Assembly: GCA_037349315.1 (NCBI GenBank)
Contig: JBAIAC010000059.1
Coordinates: 28,986,501 to 29,050,500 of the forward strand
Direction of reading: 5' to 3'
Length of the DNA stretch: 64,000 nucleotides
Origin: Chelydra serpentina
Lineage: Eukaryota > Chordata > Testudines > Chelydridae
The notes under the pieces: model-generated
Told to the model about the DNA's origin: nothing
The model's input: only the letters and a program-made list of their open reading frames with translations
Databases searched by the model: none
Translations under genes and position numbers: made by a program
Shown: positions 10,030-22,689 of the stretch, piece by piece
Layout: every line of letters begins with the position of its first letter
How positions within the stretch are numbered: the stretch's first letter is position 1

Positions 10030-10197
10030 CCACTTTCAAGGATATGCAGCGAGCCTGGCAGGTAGCCTGCCAACCCCACTGCCGCCAAACGGACTTTTAA
10101 CGGCCTGGTTAACGATGCTGATAGGAGCTGCCGGGGTCCCTTTTCGACCGGGCATTCTGGTAGAAACCGGACACCTGGCAACCCTACGGAAAGGAAA
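10030..10197 (-). repeat. GC-rich dispersed repeat, part 2
   Basis: Continuation of the repeat interrupted at 3602. It ends TGGCAACCCTA at 10196. Removing the provirus and one CCAC rejoins the two halves. Confidence 0.5.
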
Positions 10198-10984
10198 GGA
10201 AGGAACCCTCCCCAAACCTCTACCCCACGTCTCCCCTCCCCCATGTCTGCCATGTTTCTGAGGGGCACACAGTGTATTGTTTTGCTAGGCCATTGTGTGA
10301 CATTGACACCTCCTTGAAATGGGGAGCAACCCCCCAAAACTGCCCCCGGCCCCTGTTATTATGGTGACACCCACACAGGAACAGGGGGGCTGAATGATGA
10401 GCCATACAGGGCAAAGTCCCGTGCCCCTCCTCCTCCCTCCATCCCGTTCCCTGACTCCTCCATGCTCCACCCCTGCTTCCTGCATCCTCCGTCGATCCTT
10501 GCCTCCTCCACCCCTGCCTCTTCCACCCTTGCCCCGTCCAGCCTACCTCCATCCCTGCACCTCTGTCCTCCCCTTTATCGCGGCTACTTTCATTCTCCAT
10601 CATCCCTCTGTGATGTTCTGTACATCGTGGGAACACCCTACACCCCCATGTTCATCCTTATAAAATGATTGTGTGGTATCCAGTGCAAAGTCTGTTTTGT
10701 CGGGTGTCTTCGGAAGGCTCATAATGCACTGAGCATTGTTGTTGTAGTGATGTTATAGTAATTGTTGTTACAGTAATGTTATAGTAATGTTATAGGTTGT
10801 AATTTCATGTACTCCGCACCCCCGCTAGAACGTGGGGTTTGGGAGCCATGCACGGTACTGTGTTAACATGTGGGGGCGTGTTACCATGGATCCCAATGTA
10901 AACAATTTATTTTGGGATCCATGCTCGCCCCCGAATTCGCGCTATAGTGGCTCGTGGTATAACGGGGGTCTCCTGTATATGAGG
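10198..10984. other. noncoding; degenerate 43-bp unit and pyrimidine-rich tract
   Basis: A diverged copy of the 43-bp unit (TGCCATGTTTCTGAGGGGCAC) lies at about 10245-10266. About 10420-10580 is C/T-rich low complexity. About 10735-10800 has GTTGTTGTAGT / ATGTTATAGTA simple repeats. No gene was seen. Confidence 0.5.
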
Positions 10985-11902
10985 CTGAAAATGTGTCCTG
11001 ATAGCTTAAAACAGGCCAAGGCAAAACTCTCCAAGGGCAGAGGGGGCAGTTCACACCTCATCAGGGCATGTGTGGGACAAACCCAGCCCAGCCTTTCAGG
11101 AACAAAGGACACTGGTCTAGGCAGCAACAAAAGGATCTGTTGGACTCTCAAGTGAGTCACCCCCCTTCCTTTGGTCAGTTAGGGACTACAATGAGGTAAT
11201 ACTCATCTGACCCTGAATGGAGGGATGCGGGGAGGGAGAAAGCCAAGAGGGAAGAAAGAACATGGTAAAAGGGAGAGACGTTTGCCATGCTCTTCCTCTC
11301 TCTTCCACCTCCATCCACAGACATTACCACCAAGCGACTGAAGCACTGATCAAAGGGGAGAGCCTGGCTGAAGGGCAACCAGCCAGCCTGTATTGAGAAG
11401 CATCTAAGTTTGTCAGGGCACTGAAAGTGTTAAGATCAGCTTAGAATATGTTTTGCTTTTTTTTCATTTGACTAAATCTGACTTGTCATGCTTTGACTTA
11501 TAATCACTTAAAATCTATCTTTGTAGTTAATACATTTTTTGGTTTATTCTACCTGAAGCAGTGCTTTTGGTTTGAAGCATGTCAGAGACTCCCCTTGGGA
11601 TAACAAGCCTGATACATATCAATTTCTTTGTTAAATTGATGAACTCATATAAGCTTGCAGTGTCCAGCATAACCGAACTCTGCAAGACGGAGGTTCCCAG
11701 GATTGTGTCTGGGACCGGAGATATTGGCTAGTGTCATTCGGTTGCACAATCCATGGAGCAGCTTACATGCCAGAAGCTGTGCGTGAACAGCTCAGGAGTG
11801 GGGGTTCTCACAGCAGAGCAGGGTAAGGCTGGCTCCCAGAGTCAAGGATTGGGGTGACCTAGCAGATCACTGGTCCGGATAACACCAGAGGGGAACGTCA
11901 CA
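10985..11902 (+). repeat. probable retroelement-derived repeat (LTR-like)
   Basis: No coding frame. The segment from TGAAAATGTGTCC to GGGAACGTCACA resembles a high-copy turtle repeat I recall, and it looks like an LTR. No target duplication was identified and the limits are approximate. Confidence 0.3.
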
Positions 11903-12389
11903 CCCTCTCCATCCCTACCTTCTTCCCCCCCTCCATCCCTGCCACCTTCATCCATGCCTCTTTCTTCCTCTCTCCATTGCCACCTCACTCCAGAGTGTCC
12001 CATGGGCCTCATTTTCCAAAGATTGAGATTCATAGCTTTTAAAGCCAGAAGGTGCCATTAGACCATGCTAGTCTGACCTTCTATATAACATAGGCCAGAG
12101 AAGTTCACCCAGTTACCTCTGTATTGGTGTATGTAAAACTGTTTAAGCAGTTCTCATTGTCACCACTTTCTTGATTCTCTTATGTTACAGTTTGTCGGCA
12201 CCATGATATTGATCAGAATAGTTGGACGCTCTATTCCAGAATAAAAGTGATTTCAGTCCAGGATAAATTACTCCACTTTGGAAGCACATTCTGGAGTAAA
12301 GTGACTTTTATTCTGGAATAGAATGTCCAGAGGGGTAGCTATAGTTATTCTGGTCAGTTCTTTATGTAAACAAGCCTTTTCCTAAGGAA

Positions 12390-13680
12390 TAAATGTCCAG
12401 GGTATTTTGAAGTGACATTTTGGAACAAGCCGTTTTGTTGACATTCCACAACTAAAGGAACATTTATTCTTTCATTTTTGGCTTAAAATGTTGTTTTGTT
12501 TTGGATACTGAAAAAGTTCAGTTTTCCTTTGGGTTTGGGGATGTTTTGGAAGTTCCTCTTTTGGTGACTTTCTCCTCTTTGTTTTTTTCAATGAAGGAAG
12601 CAAAAAAGCAAAAAAGTGGTTGAAATCCCACCCCCCCTTTTTTGAACTTCTTCCAACTTGGAAGAGTTAAAACAGCGAAAAGCTCTTTCACACCTTTTTA
12701 TCTCTTTTGAACTGAAAAGATGTGAAAAAAGTAATTAAAAGTGCTACTTTCTCTAATTTGTAATTTATTTTATAACTGAAAAAAAGTGTGAACAAGTGTT
12801 TCATTTTATTTTTACTTTTCTCAACTTGTTCCCCATTTTTCTTCCCTGGAAAAAGTGAAAAAAGGGAGTGGGGGGTAACCACCCCAATTTCTTCAGTTTT
12901 CAAAAGCTGAAATGAAAGAGTTTAAATTGAAATACATTTACATTTTTAATTTCAAATCTACATTTTGAAATGCAACAATAAATCTCTGTTGTTTTGTTTC
13001 AACGTGGCATTTCAAAACAAAATTAGTGGGGTTTTTTTGCTTTAGTTTTGAAATGCCCCACAGAAAACCAACATTTTCCAACGGGAAAATTTCAAAACAG
13101 ATTTTTTCCTATGGAAAGATCCATGGGACAAATTCTGGTGTTCTGATCCGGTCTATATAACACTTTCTGCTGTCATTGTCTAACAGCTGACCCTAAGCAG
13201 TGGTGAATATCTGCAATGCCCAGAGCAGTCAACTAGAACTGTGAGTACTCAGTAGTAAAACTGGGTAGAAAATGGTTCTCATCTGGATAAAATTTTTGAG
13301 ATTTTGAAATTTTTCTTGGCTCAAATGGCGATGAAATGCCAAAATCTCAAAAAATTTTGCAAACTGAAAAATCTGATTTTTTTTGTAGTTTGGGTCGATC
13401 AAAACATTTCATTTTGATTTTTATCTTTTTAAATTTACTTTTTTTTTTACTATCATTAGCTTATATTTCTAAACAAAAACTAGTTTTGCACTGAAAAAAA
13501 TTATTTTTTTTGTTTCAAAAATAAAATTCTAACTCTTTTGTCCCAAAATTTTTCAAAACAAGAAGTTCCTCAAAACCACCCTTTTCCCACGAAGCATTTT
13601 GGTTTCAGTGAATTGGCATTTCCACACCAAAAAAATAATATTTTGTTTTTGCTGGGAAATTCCTGGCCAGCTCTAGTCAG
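12390..13680. repeat. AT-rich dispersed repeats with TTTGAAAT/ATTTCAAA words
   Basis: Rich in TTTTGAAAT, TTTCAAAA and poly-T. The second block ends GGCCAGCTCTAG at 13661-13675. Related blocks are at about 38200-38560, 50060-50640, 55910-56205, 61900-62300 and 63740-63930, so this looks like an AT-rich interspersed repeat family and not random low complexity. Confidence 0.45.
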
Positions 13681-14767
13681 TATCACTCAGAATCCAGACT
13701 GGTAAGGTTCTAACCTCTAGTGAACACTTCTCAAATTCGAGAGGTAAGTTTGGTTTCGAATGGACAGATAGGAATGTAGATAGACATAACATTCTGTGGG
13801 AACATTTGATATAATAGTACTGTAAGCTCAGGTTAATATAGAAAAAATAAATAAATTCATCTTTAGCATTTGCACATGTCAAAGTCAGATTCAAGACTCA
13901 CAAAATTTGTCAGACCACTCTGTTTATTAGCAAAGCCCTTTGGCAATCACAGGGATAAATGTGAGTGGCATGCAAAGCTCAAAGCTATCTTATTTATACA
14001 GATAAGGGGAAGCATACTAACTGTTCTGGGATAATCAGGATGTCATGTCTCTAGTGGGTTGTTTTTTTTAATATCACGCACTGCCCTGTATGTTCCATCA
14101 CGTAATAGACGTGTTTATATCGGGCTACAAAATCTGTTACCGTCTATCCACAGCCCATTGCTTACTGCACTCCTTTACTGCAACACAAATACAAAAAAAT
14201 TAAAGAGACCCCACTCTCTGCCTTGGTGCAATTCAGTTGTGTGAGGGGACCAGGGTGCAAAGACCAAGAAAGGGATGGATAAACTTCTACTCCATAATCC
14301 TGTTGACACCCACTGCTTTCCCCATCCATCTTGTGTGCCTGTGCAGACAGGAGGGTTTGTGGAATTGGGGGAGAGGCGTGAGCAGGACGGAAGGAGTGGC
14401 TTTGGAGTTTGCTGTCTTGTGCTCCAGTTGCAGAGAGTTCCAGGATCACAGGAGGATTTAAGGGGAGAGGGGGGCCTGGGTTTGGTCTCATTCCATCCCC
14501 TCCCCCATTACTGACTGGCGAGTTTGAGGGGACAGGGAAGGTATGTGTGGATCAGTTTATTTTCATCATCCCCATACAGGCTGGAGCATTTGGGAGTCAG
14601 GGGAGGGTTTTGGGGTACAGAAAGTCAGAGTTAACTCCTGCCTCCTAGTTTTGTGGGGGGAGTTTAAGGGGCAGAGTCCACGACGGGATTCTGTAAGGAG
14701 AGTCCTGAAAGAAGTCATGGTTGCAGTAGGCTACAGACAGGAGAGTTTGCAGGGAAAGTCAGGGGAT
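13681..14767. other. noncoding, no feature recognised
   Basis: Several short frames on both strands, none resembling a known protein. The purine-rich 14340-14760 part has no splice or repeat structure I could interpret. Confidence 0.4.
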
Positions 14768-14950
14768 CATAGAATCATAGAATATCAGGGTTGGAAGGGA
14801 CCTTAGGAGGTCATCTAGTCCAACCCCCTGCTCAAAGCAGGACCAATCCCCAATTTTTGCCCCAGATCCCTAAATGGCCCCCTCAAGGATTGAACTCACA
14901 ACCCTGGGTTTAGCAGGCCAACGCTCAAACCACTGAGCTATCCCTCCCCC
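14768..14950 (-). mobile_element. tRNA-derived SINE with CR1-type tail (turtle type)
   Basis: On the minus strand it begins with a tRNA-like head with A box (TAGCTCAGTGGTTTGAG) and B box (GGTTGTGAGTTCAATCC), then a body, then the tail shared with CR1 LINEs (GGTCCCTTCCAACCCTGA...ATTCTATG). The tail implies mobilisation by CR1 machinery. A second copy lies at 41547-41733. Confidence 0.9.
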
Positions 14951-15695
14951 AGTTGATAGTTTGAGCGTTAAAGCTGCTCTCATCTCTCAGTTGGGGGGCT
15001 CAGGAATAGTGGTGTCTGGCTCAACATTCACCCCTATCCCCTAGACACAGAAGAGGTGTGGGGGTTGGGTGGGCTGCAGGAGATGTTGGGGCTCAGCGTT
15101 TGCTCCCTCTGCCATCCTGCCTGGGAAAGTGAAGAAGTGGCCAAGGGTCCATGTTGCTGTGGCTCCAGTGCGGGAAATCTCCCTCATGTTCTCAGTGCAC
15201 TCGGGGGTGGGAGGAGCAGAGCCGGCCTCTGCTCCATCACAGCACCTGGGGAACAATCAGTGAATAGAATTTACCTTCCCATCTCATCAGGATCACACCG
15301 AAACCTGGCATTCGGCCCCGCCCCACCTCCGCCTTTTCTGACAGTGGTTCATCCAAGGGAGAGTTAGAATCCATTGGTGGATCAACATAGAGGTAAAACG
15401 CTGGACTGATTCAACATGGGCAATGAATTCCCCTTTCCCCAAGGAAAGGGGTCAAGGGGATCTGCCCTTGCTCCCATTGAAATCCCTGGACACACCCTGA
15501 TTGATGTCAACAGGGGCTCAGCTGGTGGCTCCGTTGTCAGAGCAATGGGGCAGGAGGCCTCTCCAGGGCTAAGGGAATGGGAATCTTTCTGCTGATGTCA
15601 GTGGGCTATGGATCAGGCCCGAGGTGAGGAGCACTGTTTGCGTGCGGTTGCTCCGGGGCTGGACGTCAGGGAGTGTGTCTGGGCTCCAGCCTCAC
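14951..15695. other. 3' region of the MS4A-like gene; last exon unresolved
   Basis: A minus-strand acceptor (TGTTCCCCAG, intron end near 15253) would, in phase 0 from the TM4 exon, read Val-Leu-stop. The alternative is a longer frame at 15256-15041, which does not look like an MS4A tail. Neither can be decided from sequence alone. Confidence 0.35.
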
Positions 15696-18600
15696 CATCT
15701 GCGTGTAGTCCCGCTGTTTCATGGCCTTGTGTCCATACACCAGGGCGGCGATGGCCGTGCACAGCTCCAGCAGGCACAGGAGGATGAACATCGAGTTAAG
15801 CCCGTGATTCAGAATCTGTGGGGAAGAAAGCCCAGGGGAGGTCATCCGGCAACCCCACTGCACGGAGCCACCTCACCCCGAGGCCTGTCCCACAGCTGGG
15901 AGGTGTCATTACTACACAGCGAGGGGGTGAGGACTGCCTGAGCTCTCCTCTCTGCCACATGCCCTGATAGGGGGCAGGGCATGGCAATGGGGCCCAGCCA
16001 TCCAGTGGTCAGACATACTATGTGTTGGGTCCTGCATGGCACTGGCTAGGACTCAAATTGGCTGCATTAGGCGGTGACTCTCCCAGTACAGCCAAAGGGA
16101 ATCCGTTCTCCTCCCAGGGCTGAGCTGGGCAGAGTCTGTCTTGTTTCATAGTCTAGCTCCCCGCCCTTCCTTCGTCTCTGGCTCTTCTCCTGCCCCTTGT
16201 TCTCACTCGCTCTGTGAAGCTCACCAGAGATGCTCATAGTTTTGACAGGGCCCTGGAACAGGTCACACCCAAGGGGTTCCAGGTAGATTTCAGTGACCCA
16301 CCTAGCATGTTTGAGGGAGGAGGGTTTGGCAACAGGGTGGAGGGCAGGAAGGGGGAAGCGGGGGAAGTTGTGTTGGATCAGGGCAGGCCGAGGGGGCTGC
16401 AGCTTCTCATGGCACAATATGGGCCCCGCAAAGGCATTAAAGCATAGTCTCTGTACTGTTCCTCTTACTATGGCCACTGTGATGGCTGCCATCTTGGCTG
16501 GCGCACCAGGAACTGAGCTTGGAGCCTCTGAAGTGTGGTGTACTGGAACCAGTGTTAAAACTTCAAGCACTCACTTGATATTGTAGGGGATCAGCCACCA
16601 TCTTAGCTAGCCCCTTGGGGAACTGAACTAAACTGGGGATCCCTAGAACTAAACTATTGAGTCTTTACAGGTTGAGCTAAAGAACCAGGCTCTCAAGTAG
16701 CTGCTGTGCACCAGGTGCTATGGGACACATAACACCCCCACACTGACCCTACAGCCACTCCTGAGCTTCCTCCCATAAGGCTGTACAGCTCCTGAGTGAT
16801 CCAGTCACAATTCCGGGTTACATACTGATGGTATCATTATACTGGCCGGCCAAGGAAAGACTGGTCTCTTTAAATCTCAGGGTGCTGAGTTGTAGCAGTT
16901 CTCAGTGTGGGCCCCCATCTAGCCCTGGGGCAATGCTGCTATTGTGGAGACACCCCGTTAAAGAAAGGTCCCTAACCTCTCCCTACTTATTGCCAATCTC
17001 AAACAAGCAAAAATCATGAGTCAGGCCTCAAAGAATTGCAAGTTTGGTGTAAAAATCATAAGATTAAAAAAAATGGGGATCATTTTATTTGCCTTTCAGT
17101 TCCCCACAGCCAGAAGGCTGGAGGAACCTTACTTTTTGGGGGGGTTTTAAACAGCAGCTGAGAGTCTCATCTAATGAACCTAATCCAGGAGCTGGGGCTT
17201 TGATATGTTGTTTGAGAGCAAATATTGTGCAACTCAAAAAACACCAAATATTGTGCAACTCAAAAAAATCTGTAAGAGTTGGCAGCACCGCTTGCATCTG
17301 AGCCTCTCAAAGGGCTTCACAAACGTTATGACGGCCAACCCACCCAAGGAAGGCACTATTAGCCCCATTTCCTAGATAGGGAAACTGAGGCACAGAGTGG
17401 GGTGGCAGAGCAAGTCAGTGACAGAGCTGAGGTCTCCAACTACTACAGCTTCCCGCCCCTCTTGTTTGATTGAAACCCCCACCCCCAATCTGGTGGACAG
17501 ATGGATTCGTTGCCCCTTGCTGAGTTTCTTTTCCCATGTTGCAGAGCCAGTGGGTCCTGAGAGGGATGATCCCAGTCCCCTGGAGTGCTAGACCCAGTCA
17601 GGCCCCTGCAAAGAGGCTGTGGATTGCAGCAGGAGCGGGGGGCATGGAAGGGGTACCCACGTAGACAGATGGGGAGCAGTTCAGCGGGGTCATTTTGCCG
17701 CTCTCACGCATGCTGCACCACGGGATGGGTTGGCCGATCTCCACGCCGTGAATGATCACGGCCGCCAGCGTGGCCAGGATGACCAGGCCGCTGATAATGC
17801 AGCAGACTTTCACCTGGATGAATCACAGCCAATCAGAGGAGAGCAGGGCACAACATCTGTAATCGTTATAGCACTCCCTGAGATCACCACCCCAGTGCAA
17901 TGGCGGCCCTACAGGCACAGGAAGAGGCAGTCTCTGCTCCAAAGATCTTACCGTCCAAACAGACTAGGCAGAAAGAACTGTTATAACCCCCGTCCCCCCG
18001 CCTCCCGCTCTACAAGTGTGGACCTGGGGCACAGAGACGTTAGGTGCCTTGCCTGAGGTCAAGTCTGTGGCAGGACTGGGAAAAGAAGCCGGCTCTCCAG
18101 ATCCCCAGGCCAAAGCCTTAACTACAAAGCCATCCTCTAGGGGTGCAATCTCTAAGGGCTCTGCTGTCTGCAGAGGCAGGTGGCCACTTTGTGTCCAGTT
18201 CCTCTCACACAACACAAGTAACAGTTTGGAGGACGAGCGACTCTGCCACATCCGGGCCCATCAGCTGAGGCACCTGAGCCGACAGTCCATGGGATGAAAC
18301 AGCTGGGGCTGAGTGGTCTACGTGGGGGAGCGCTGGGGTCTGGTTTCCCGTGCTGGTCCTACGGAGTCTGAGCACGTTGACTTGGAGGACGCAGCATATC
18401 TGTTCCAGCAGGGGGCGATGGGGCTGAATCGTTATGCAGTAGTGGTATTAGAGTCCTAGGGCCCCATTTTGTGAGGCTCGGAGCCCCATCAACTCCCAGC
18501 AAAGTCCATGGGCCCAAATCTCCATTCCGGCAGATGCAGGAATGGAGAGGGTTGGCAAATGTGGTTAAAGCCACCCTTGCACATCCCAGCCCCCAGTGTA

Positions 18601-21600
18601 AGGGTCCATCTACACACAGCAGCTGGGAGGCGTGACTCCCAGCTCAGGTAGACGGGCACATGCTATCTCTGCTCGAGCTAGCATCTACAACTAGCAGTGC
18701 TGGCCGCAGCGGCACAAGCCAGGTAACCTGAGTACGTACGTAGGATCTTGGACAGGGTTGTACTCGGGGCCACCACCCATGCCACCATGGCCACGCTAGC
18801 GCATGTTCGTCTGCCTGAGCTGGGAATCCCACCTCCCAGCTGCAGTGTAGAAACAGCCTGAGTTAAAGCAGGCTCAGGGCTTCTGAAATTTGCATCCAGG
18901 CTACGTAGGGCCTCCTAGGCGCCATCAGCCGCTGTGGCTAGCTGGAGTGCAGCCACGCACCAGTCCCACTCCCAGGAACAAAAATGCTTGGAGGATATTT
19001 ACCATCCGGATGCTTTCTCTTCTCTCAGTCTCCACCAGGACGGATCCCGAGGACACGAGCTGCCCAGGGAACAGCAAATGGGGAAGAGTCATCGGCAGGT
19101 TCCCATCCCACTCAAAATCACACACATGTTGGAACTGGGTGGAATGAACCCCACAGGATTATGGGCCATGGAAGCCCTGCCCCCAAAAGATGACACAAGA
19201 TTGTCACTATGATCGAGGTGTAAAGAGACCCAAATTCAGGTTTCGGGAGATTAATGGTGGGACTGAGGTCTCACAGGCTCTCAAGTCCCATCTCATAGGA
19301 CACCCTCCTCCTTTTATCCCACTGCAGAGCAGCCCAGAGGAGATAGGATTTTCTCAAGTTCTCAGAAGCTGAAGGCTCATTGTCCGGTGCCACAGCGCAA
19401 TCTGCTGGGCGTTTCTGTATGGCAGGGTGGCTGTGAAGTTCTCCAGATGGGATTTGCTTTCCCTCCATGTTACCACCTGGATTCATTGCCTCTATGACAG
19501 ATGGACAGGAGCCTAAAGCCTGTATGCACAGGTAACTGACCCTGAGCTTGGGACTCAGAAAGAGAATCGCAGGAGCCTCTTGATCTAAGAATAAGGGCCA
19601 ATTTAGTCCCCTGCTGATCAGTTTCAGTAGTGTCTTATGAGGCGCAGCCACTAGGAAGGCGAGGGGAGGGGGAAAGACCCACCACCTCCCAGACTGGGGT
19701 GTATACACAGTGGAACCTGATTGAATGTAGGGGTGAAGTTCCATCATACCCCAGAGGAGTTCTTCCCTGCCAGAGCTGGGGCCTCTCCCTCGGAGCAGTG
19801 ATTGTGGGGTGAAATCTAGCAGACTGAACCCATCCCTCACACCAGCCTGGGGAGTGTGGAGGTGGGGGGATGGATCTGATCTGGGGCAGGATTGGGGCAG
19901 AGCAATGTCATAGGGGTAGGGTTGCCAGTCTGCCCCAGCGTTCAGGGGTCTCTCCCACGTTTCCATGAGCCGCATTTGCAGGCCTGCATCCCAAAATGTG
20001 TGTGAGCGCTGATGATGGCCTGCTGACCCAGGGTGGTGCACATCTGCATGCCGTGACCCTGCACCACGGGGGGCCCGATGGTGCTGCCACAGGTTGAGCA
20101 AATGGACCCATCCTAGAGAGAGTGAGTCCACCCTGAAAGTGTTTGCAGGGTCACCACCACCTTCTCCTCCCCTCCCAAGGGCTCAGTGCATAGCACACTC
20201 CCTGTTATTCTGAAAGCCTGCCTGGCTATGCTCATGGCCTTCTGTGCCGGAGTTCAGGGCATATCCCAGAGCAGATTTGTTGAGACATCCCCCTGCCGCC
20301 CCTGAAACTGGATCAAAGGGCTGAGCTCCTCACTGGCTGTGCCTACCAGGAAGCCAATCCAAAAGTAGACTCCGCTGGCCACGGTGAGGGCTGGGGCTGG
20401 GGATTCAGCTATCATCAGGGCAATCCCAAAGGAGATCTGCGTGAAACCACATATGATCTGTATGGTCTAGAGGGGAAGAGGAGATGGAACTTGGTGTCAC
20501 TTATACACAATATGTGCGGCAGTATTACCATGATCTTCTATGGCATCACTGTTATCACCATAGCTACCACCACCGACATCATTACCTCCATCACCTCATC
20601 ACCCTGCCAGCATCATCACCCCCAGCATCATCATCCCACCAACCCCATAACCCTCACCAACCTCATCACCCCCACCATCATCACCGCCATCAGCCCAACC
20701 AGCCACATCACCCTGCCAATGTCATCACAGCCACCAACCCCATCACCCTGCCAACATCATCACCTCCATCAGCCCAACCAACCCCATCACTCTGCCAACA
20801 TCATCACCCCCACCATCATCATTTCACCAACCCCATCACTGCCGTCACCTTCACCAACCTCATCACCCCCACCACCATCACCGCCATCAGCCCAACCAAC
20901 CCCATCACCCTGCCAATGTCATCGCTGCCACCAAACCCATCATCCCATCATGCCCACCATCATCCCCACCAACCCTATCACCCTCACCAACATCATCACC
21001 CTGCCAATGTCATCACTGCCACCAACCCCATCACCCTGCCAATACCATCACCCCATCACACTGCCAACATCATCAACCCCATCCTCCCACTAACATCATC
21101 ACCGCCATCACCCCTGCCAACCCCATCACCCTGCAATTATCATCATCACTCCCACCACGCCCACCAACATTATCACCATCGCCCCATCACCCATCCAACA
21201 TCATCACCGCTGTCACCCCCACGATCAATGCTAACCATCGTCTTTACCATCCCCAGTACCGTTATGAACAGCAGCTGCATCCCCACTGCTGCCATTGTCA
21301 TAATTTTCTGTTTCCCCCACTCCCTGCCCCGGGAACAAATTGCGACTCCCCATCACATCACCACTTCAGACCTCCGTTCCCAGAGGAGCTCGTCTCCTGA
21401 TGACCCACAGTGTCTGAGACACACACGCTCAGCTGCAGCCCTTAGGTTAGCCCCAGACCCTAAACTTATCAGCAGAATGAGAGCAGATGTGGGAAATCAA
21501 CTGGGTTGAGACACCAAAATCCTCCCATGAAGATAATTCTCTCTGCCTTACATTGCCTGGCTGGCCAGCATTTTTCTGGACAGACGGGGATATTTATGCC

Positions 21601-22498
21601 TTTGGATGCCAGGAAGCTGTTAAGCTAGGAAACCCTGCAGCTGTAGCACTTTGTGGTGTGCTCTTGCCAACTCTCGCCAGCTAAACGGGGCTCAGGCTGT
21701 GTTAAAAGCACCATGGGAGGCTGGTGATGCAATAGGGGTGTTCTTCGCTTGGGGTTAGTTCGAGACCTGCTCCCTAGGGAAAGCGGGGCACTTGCCTTTT
21801 GGAGCAGAGATAAAACTGAGCTCATGGTCTTTTAAGATGCCAAAGGGGGAGGCTAGATCTGGCATCCTGGCTCATGTAATTACACACTGCCTTCCCCAAA
21901 TTTCCCTCCTGCTGTTTCACTTGCATATGGCTACTGCCCAGTTGCTGTGCGTCACCCCAGAGGTGGCTGCATTTCAGCGGCTGGAGGAGCTGCAGCGTGC
22001 AATCTTTAGGGATGCAAGGGGCTACGTGACCAATGGCGGGTGACACTTACAATTCAGCTGGCGCTAGCTGGGCCCCTTGTCGGGCCACCTCAGCAGCCTG
22101 GCCAGGGCTGAATGTGCAGGGCACGGGTTCCAATTCTAAGCCACACACCCCAAGCCAGTGAAGGGTTAATTCTTGCTCCTCTAGGCCTCACCCACAGCAT
22201 CCTTGCAAGTGAAGGGAAGGAGAGTCTCCTAGAGAGCCCAGCTGCCCCTCGCTAAGTGCACTGTGGGGGGGGGGGGGAGGGCTCACTCCCAGTTCCCCTT
22301 TGTTTGTCCAGCAGAGATGTCAGACCCTCACCCCCAGCGCCTTGGGCTGTGCCTTCCTGAAGCCTTTGACCAGGGCCGAGCTGGGCTGTGGTGCCGTTGA
22401 GTCCAGCTGTGCAGCCCGGGGGTCACTCTGCGGGACGACCTCTGTGACGACCTTCACCCCCCCGGATTCTGTCACCGTTGCTGCCATTTCGGTGCCAG
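15696..22498 (-). CDS. MS4A-family four-pass membrane protein, five coding exons (C-terminal exon unresolved)
   Basis: Membrane-spanning 4-domains A proteins are small four-pass proteins of the CD20 family. Coding exons on the minus strand are 22487-22332 (52 aa, exon from 22498, N-terminus ending FRKAQPKALG), 20466-20347 (40 aa, TM1 and start of TM2, IQIICGFTQISFGIAL and YFWIGFL), 19059-19003 (exactly 57 bp, 19 aa, SSGSVLVETERRESIRM), 17813-17661 (51 aa, TM3 CCIISGLVILATLAAVII plus extracellular loop with two Cys) and 15815-15696 (40 aa, TM4 MFILLCLLELCTAIAALVYG). All introns are phase 0 with GT-AG ends. The KALGTIQI junction, the ISGS-like SSGS motif and the 57-bp exon are family hallmarks. 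The product is at least 202 aa; the cytoplasmic C-terminus is not fixed. The member cannot be named; the position beside CCDC86 suggests the MS4A10/15/18 end of the cluster. The first ATG has context ACCGAAATGG. Confidence 0.88.
17330..17475 (-). repeat. MIR-like SINE remnant in an MS4A intron
   Basis: Contains the reverse of the MIR core: GGGAAACTGAGGCACAGAG followed by a GCAAGTCAGTGACAGAGCTG-type stretch. A second, more degenerate one lies at about 17975-18130 (GGGGCACAGAGACGTTAGGTG). Confidence 0.6.
18600..18862. mobile_element. MITE with long terminal inverted repeats in an MS4A intron
   Basis: The left arm CATCTACACACAGCAGCTGGGAGG...CCCAGCTCAGGTAGACG is mirrored by the right arm CGTCTGCCTGAGCTGGGA...CCTCCCAGCTGCAGTGTAGA. 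Flanking trinucleotides TAA and TGA would fit a 3-bp TNA duplication (PIF/Harbinger-like). No coding capacity. Confidence 0.6.
20540..21240. repeat. CATCACC-type simple repeat/minisatellite inside the first MS4A coding intron
   Basis: About 700 bp of CCATCACC, CAACCCCATCACCCTGCCAA and CATCATCACC variants. The His/Pro/Thr-rich long plus-strand frames here are composition artefacts. The array lies 75 bp upstream of the TM1 exon acceptor on the gene strand. Confidence 0.85.
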
Positions 22499-22689
22499 CT
22501 GTGGAGAGAATGGGGAAGTTGGGGTCAGCAGCAGGACAAGGCTGGGGCAGGGGAACGGCAGCTCCCCACTGCTGGAGTCGGGCAGAGGGGAATCCTCCGC
22601 CTCCTGCCAATGGAATGGGACAGCTGACTCCTTCCTAGCTGGGGAATATCTTCAGACAAATATTCTATAGGGGAAGGGTGAGCTTGCTA

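Noticed and set aside
14875..14950. tRNA gene on the minus strand
   Set aside because: Box A and B are present, but the segment is the head of a SINE with a CR1-type tail and no proper tRNA fold at the end. The same holds for 41655-41733.
16067..16586. Overlapping 167-aa minus and 97-aa plus frames
   Set aside because: No recognisable domain and no supporting splice signals. They lie downstream of the MS4A TM4 acceptor region, inside an intron.
19271..20131. 286-aa minus-strand frame between MS4A exons
   Set aside because: It has no conserved motif and lies within the intron between the 57-bp exon and the TM1 exon. The real exons have GT-AG sites and phase agreement; this frame does not.
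20484..21509. 341-aa His/Pro/Thr-rich protein
   Set aside because: It is a translation of the CATCACC-type tandem repeat inside an MS4A intron; another frame is equally open.
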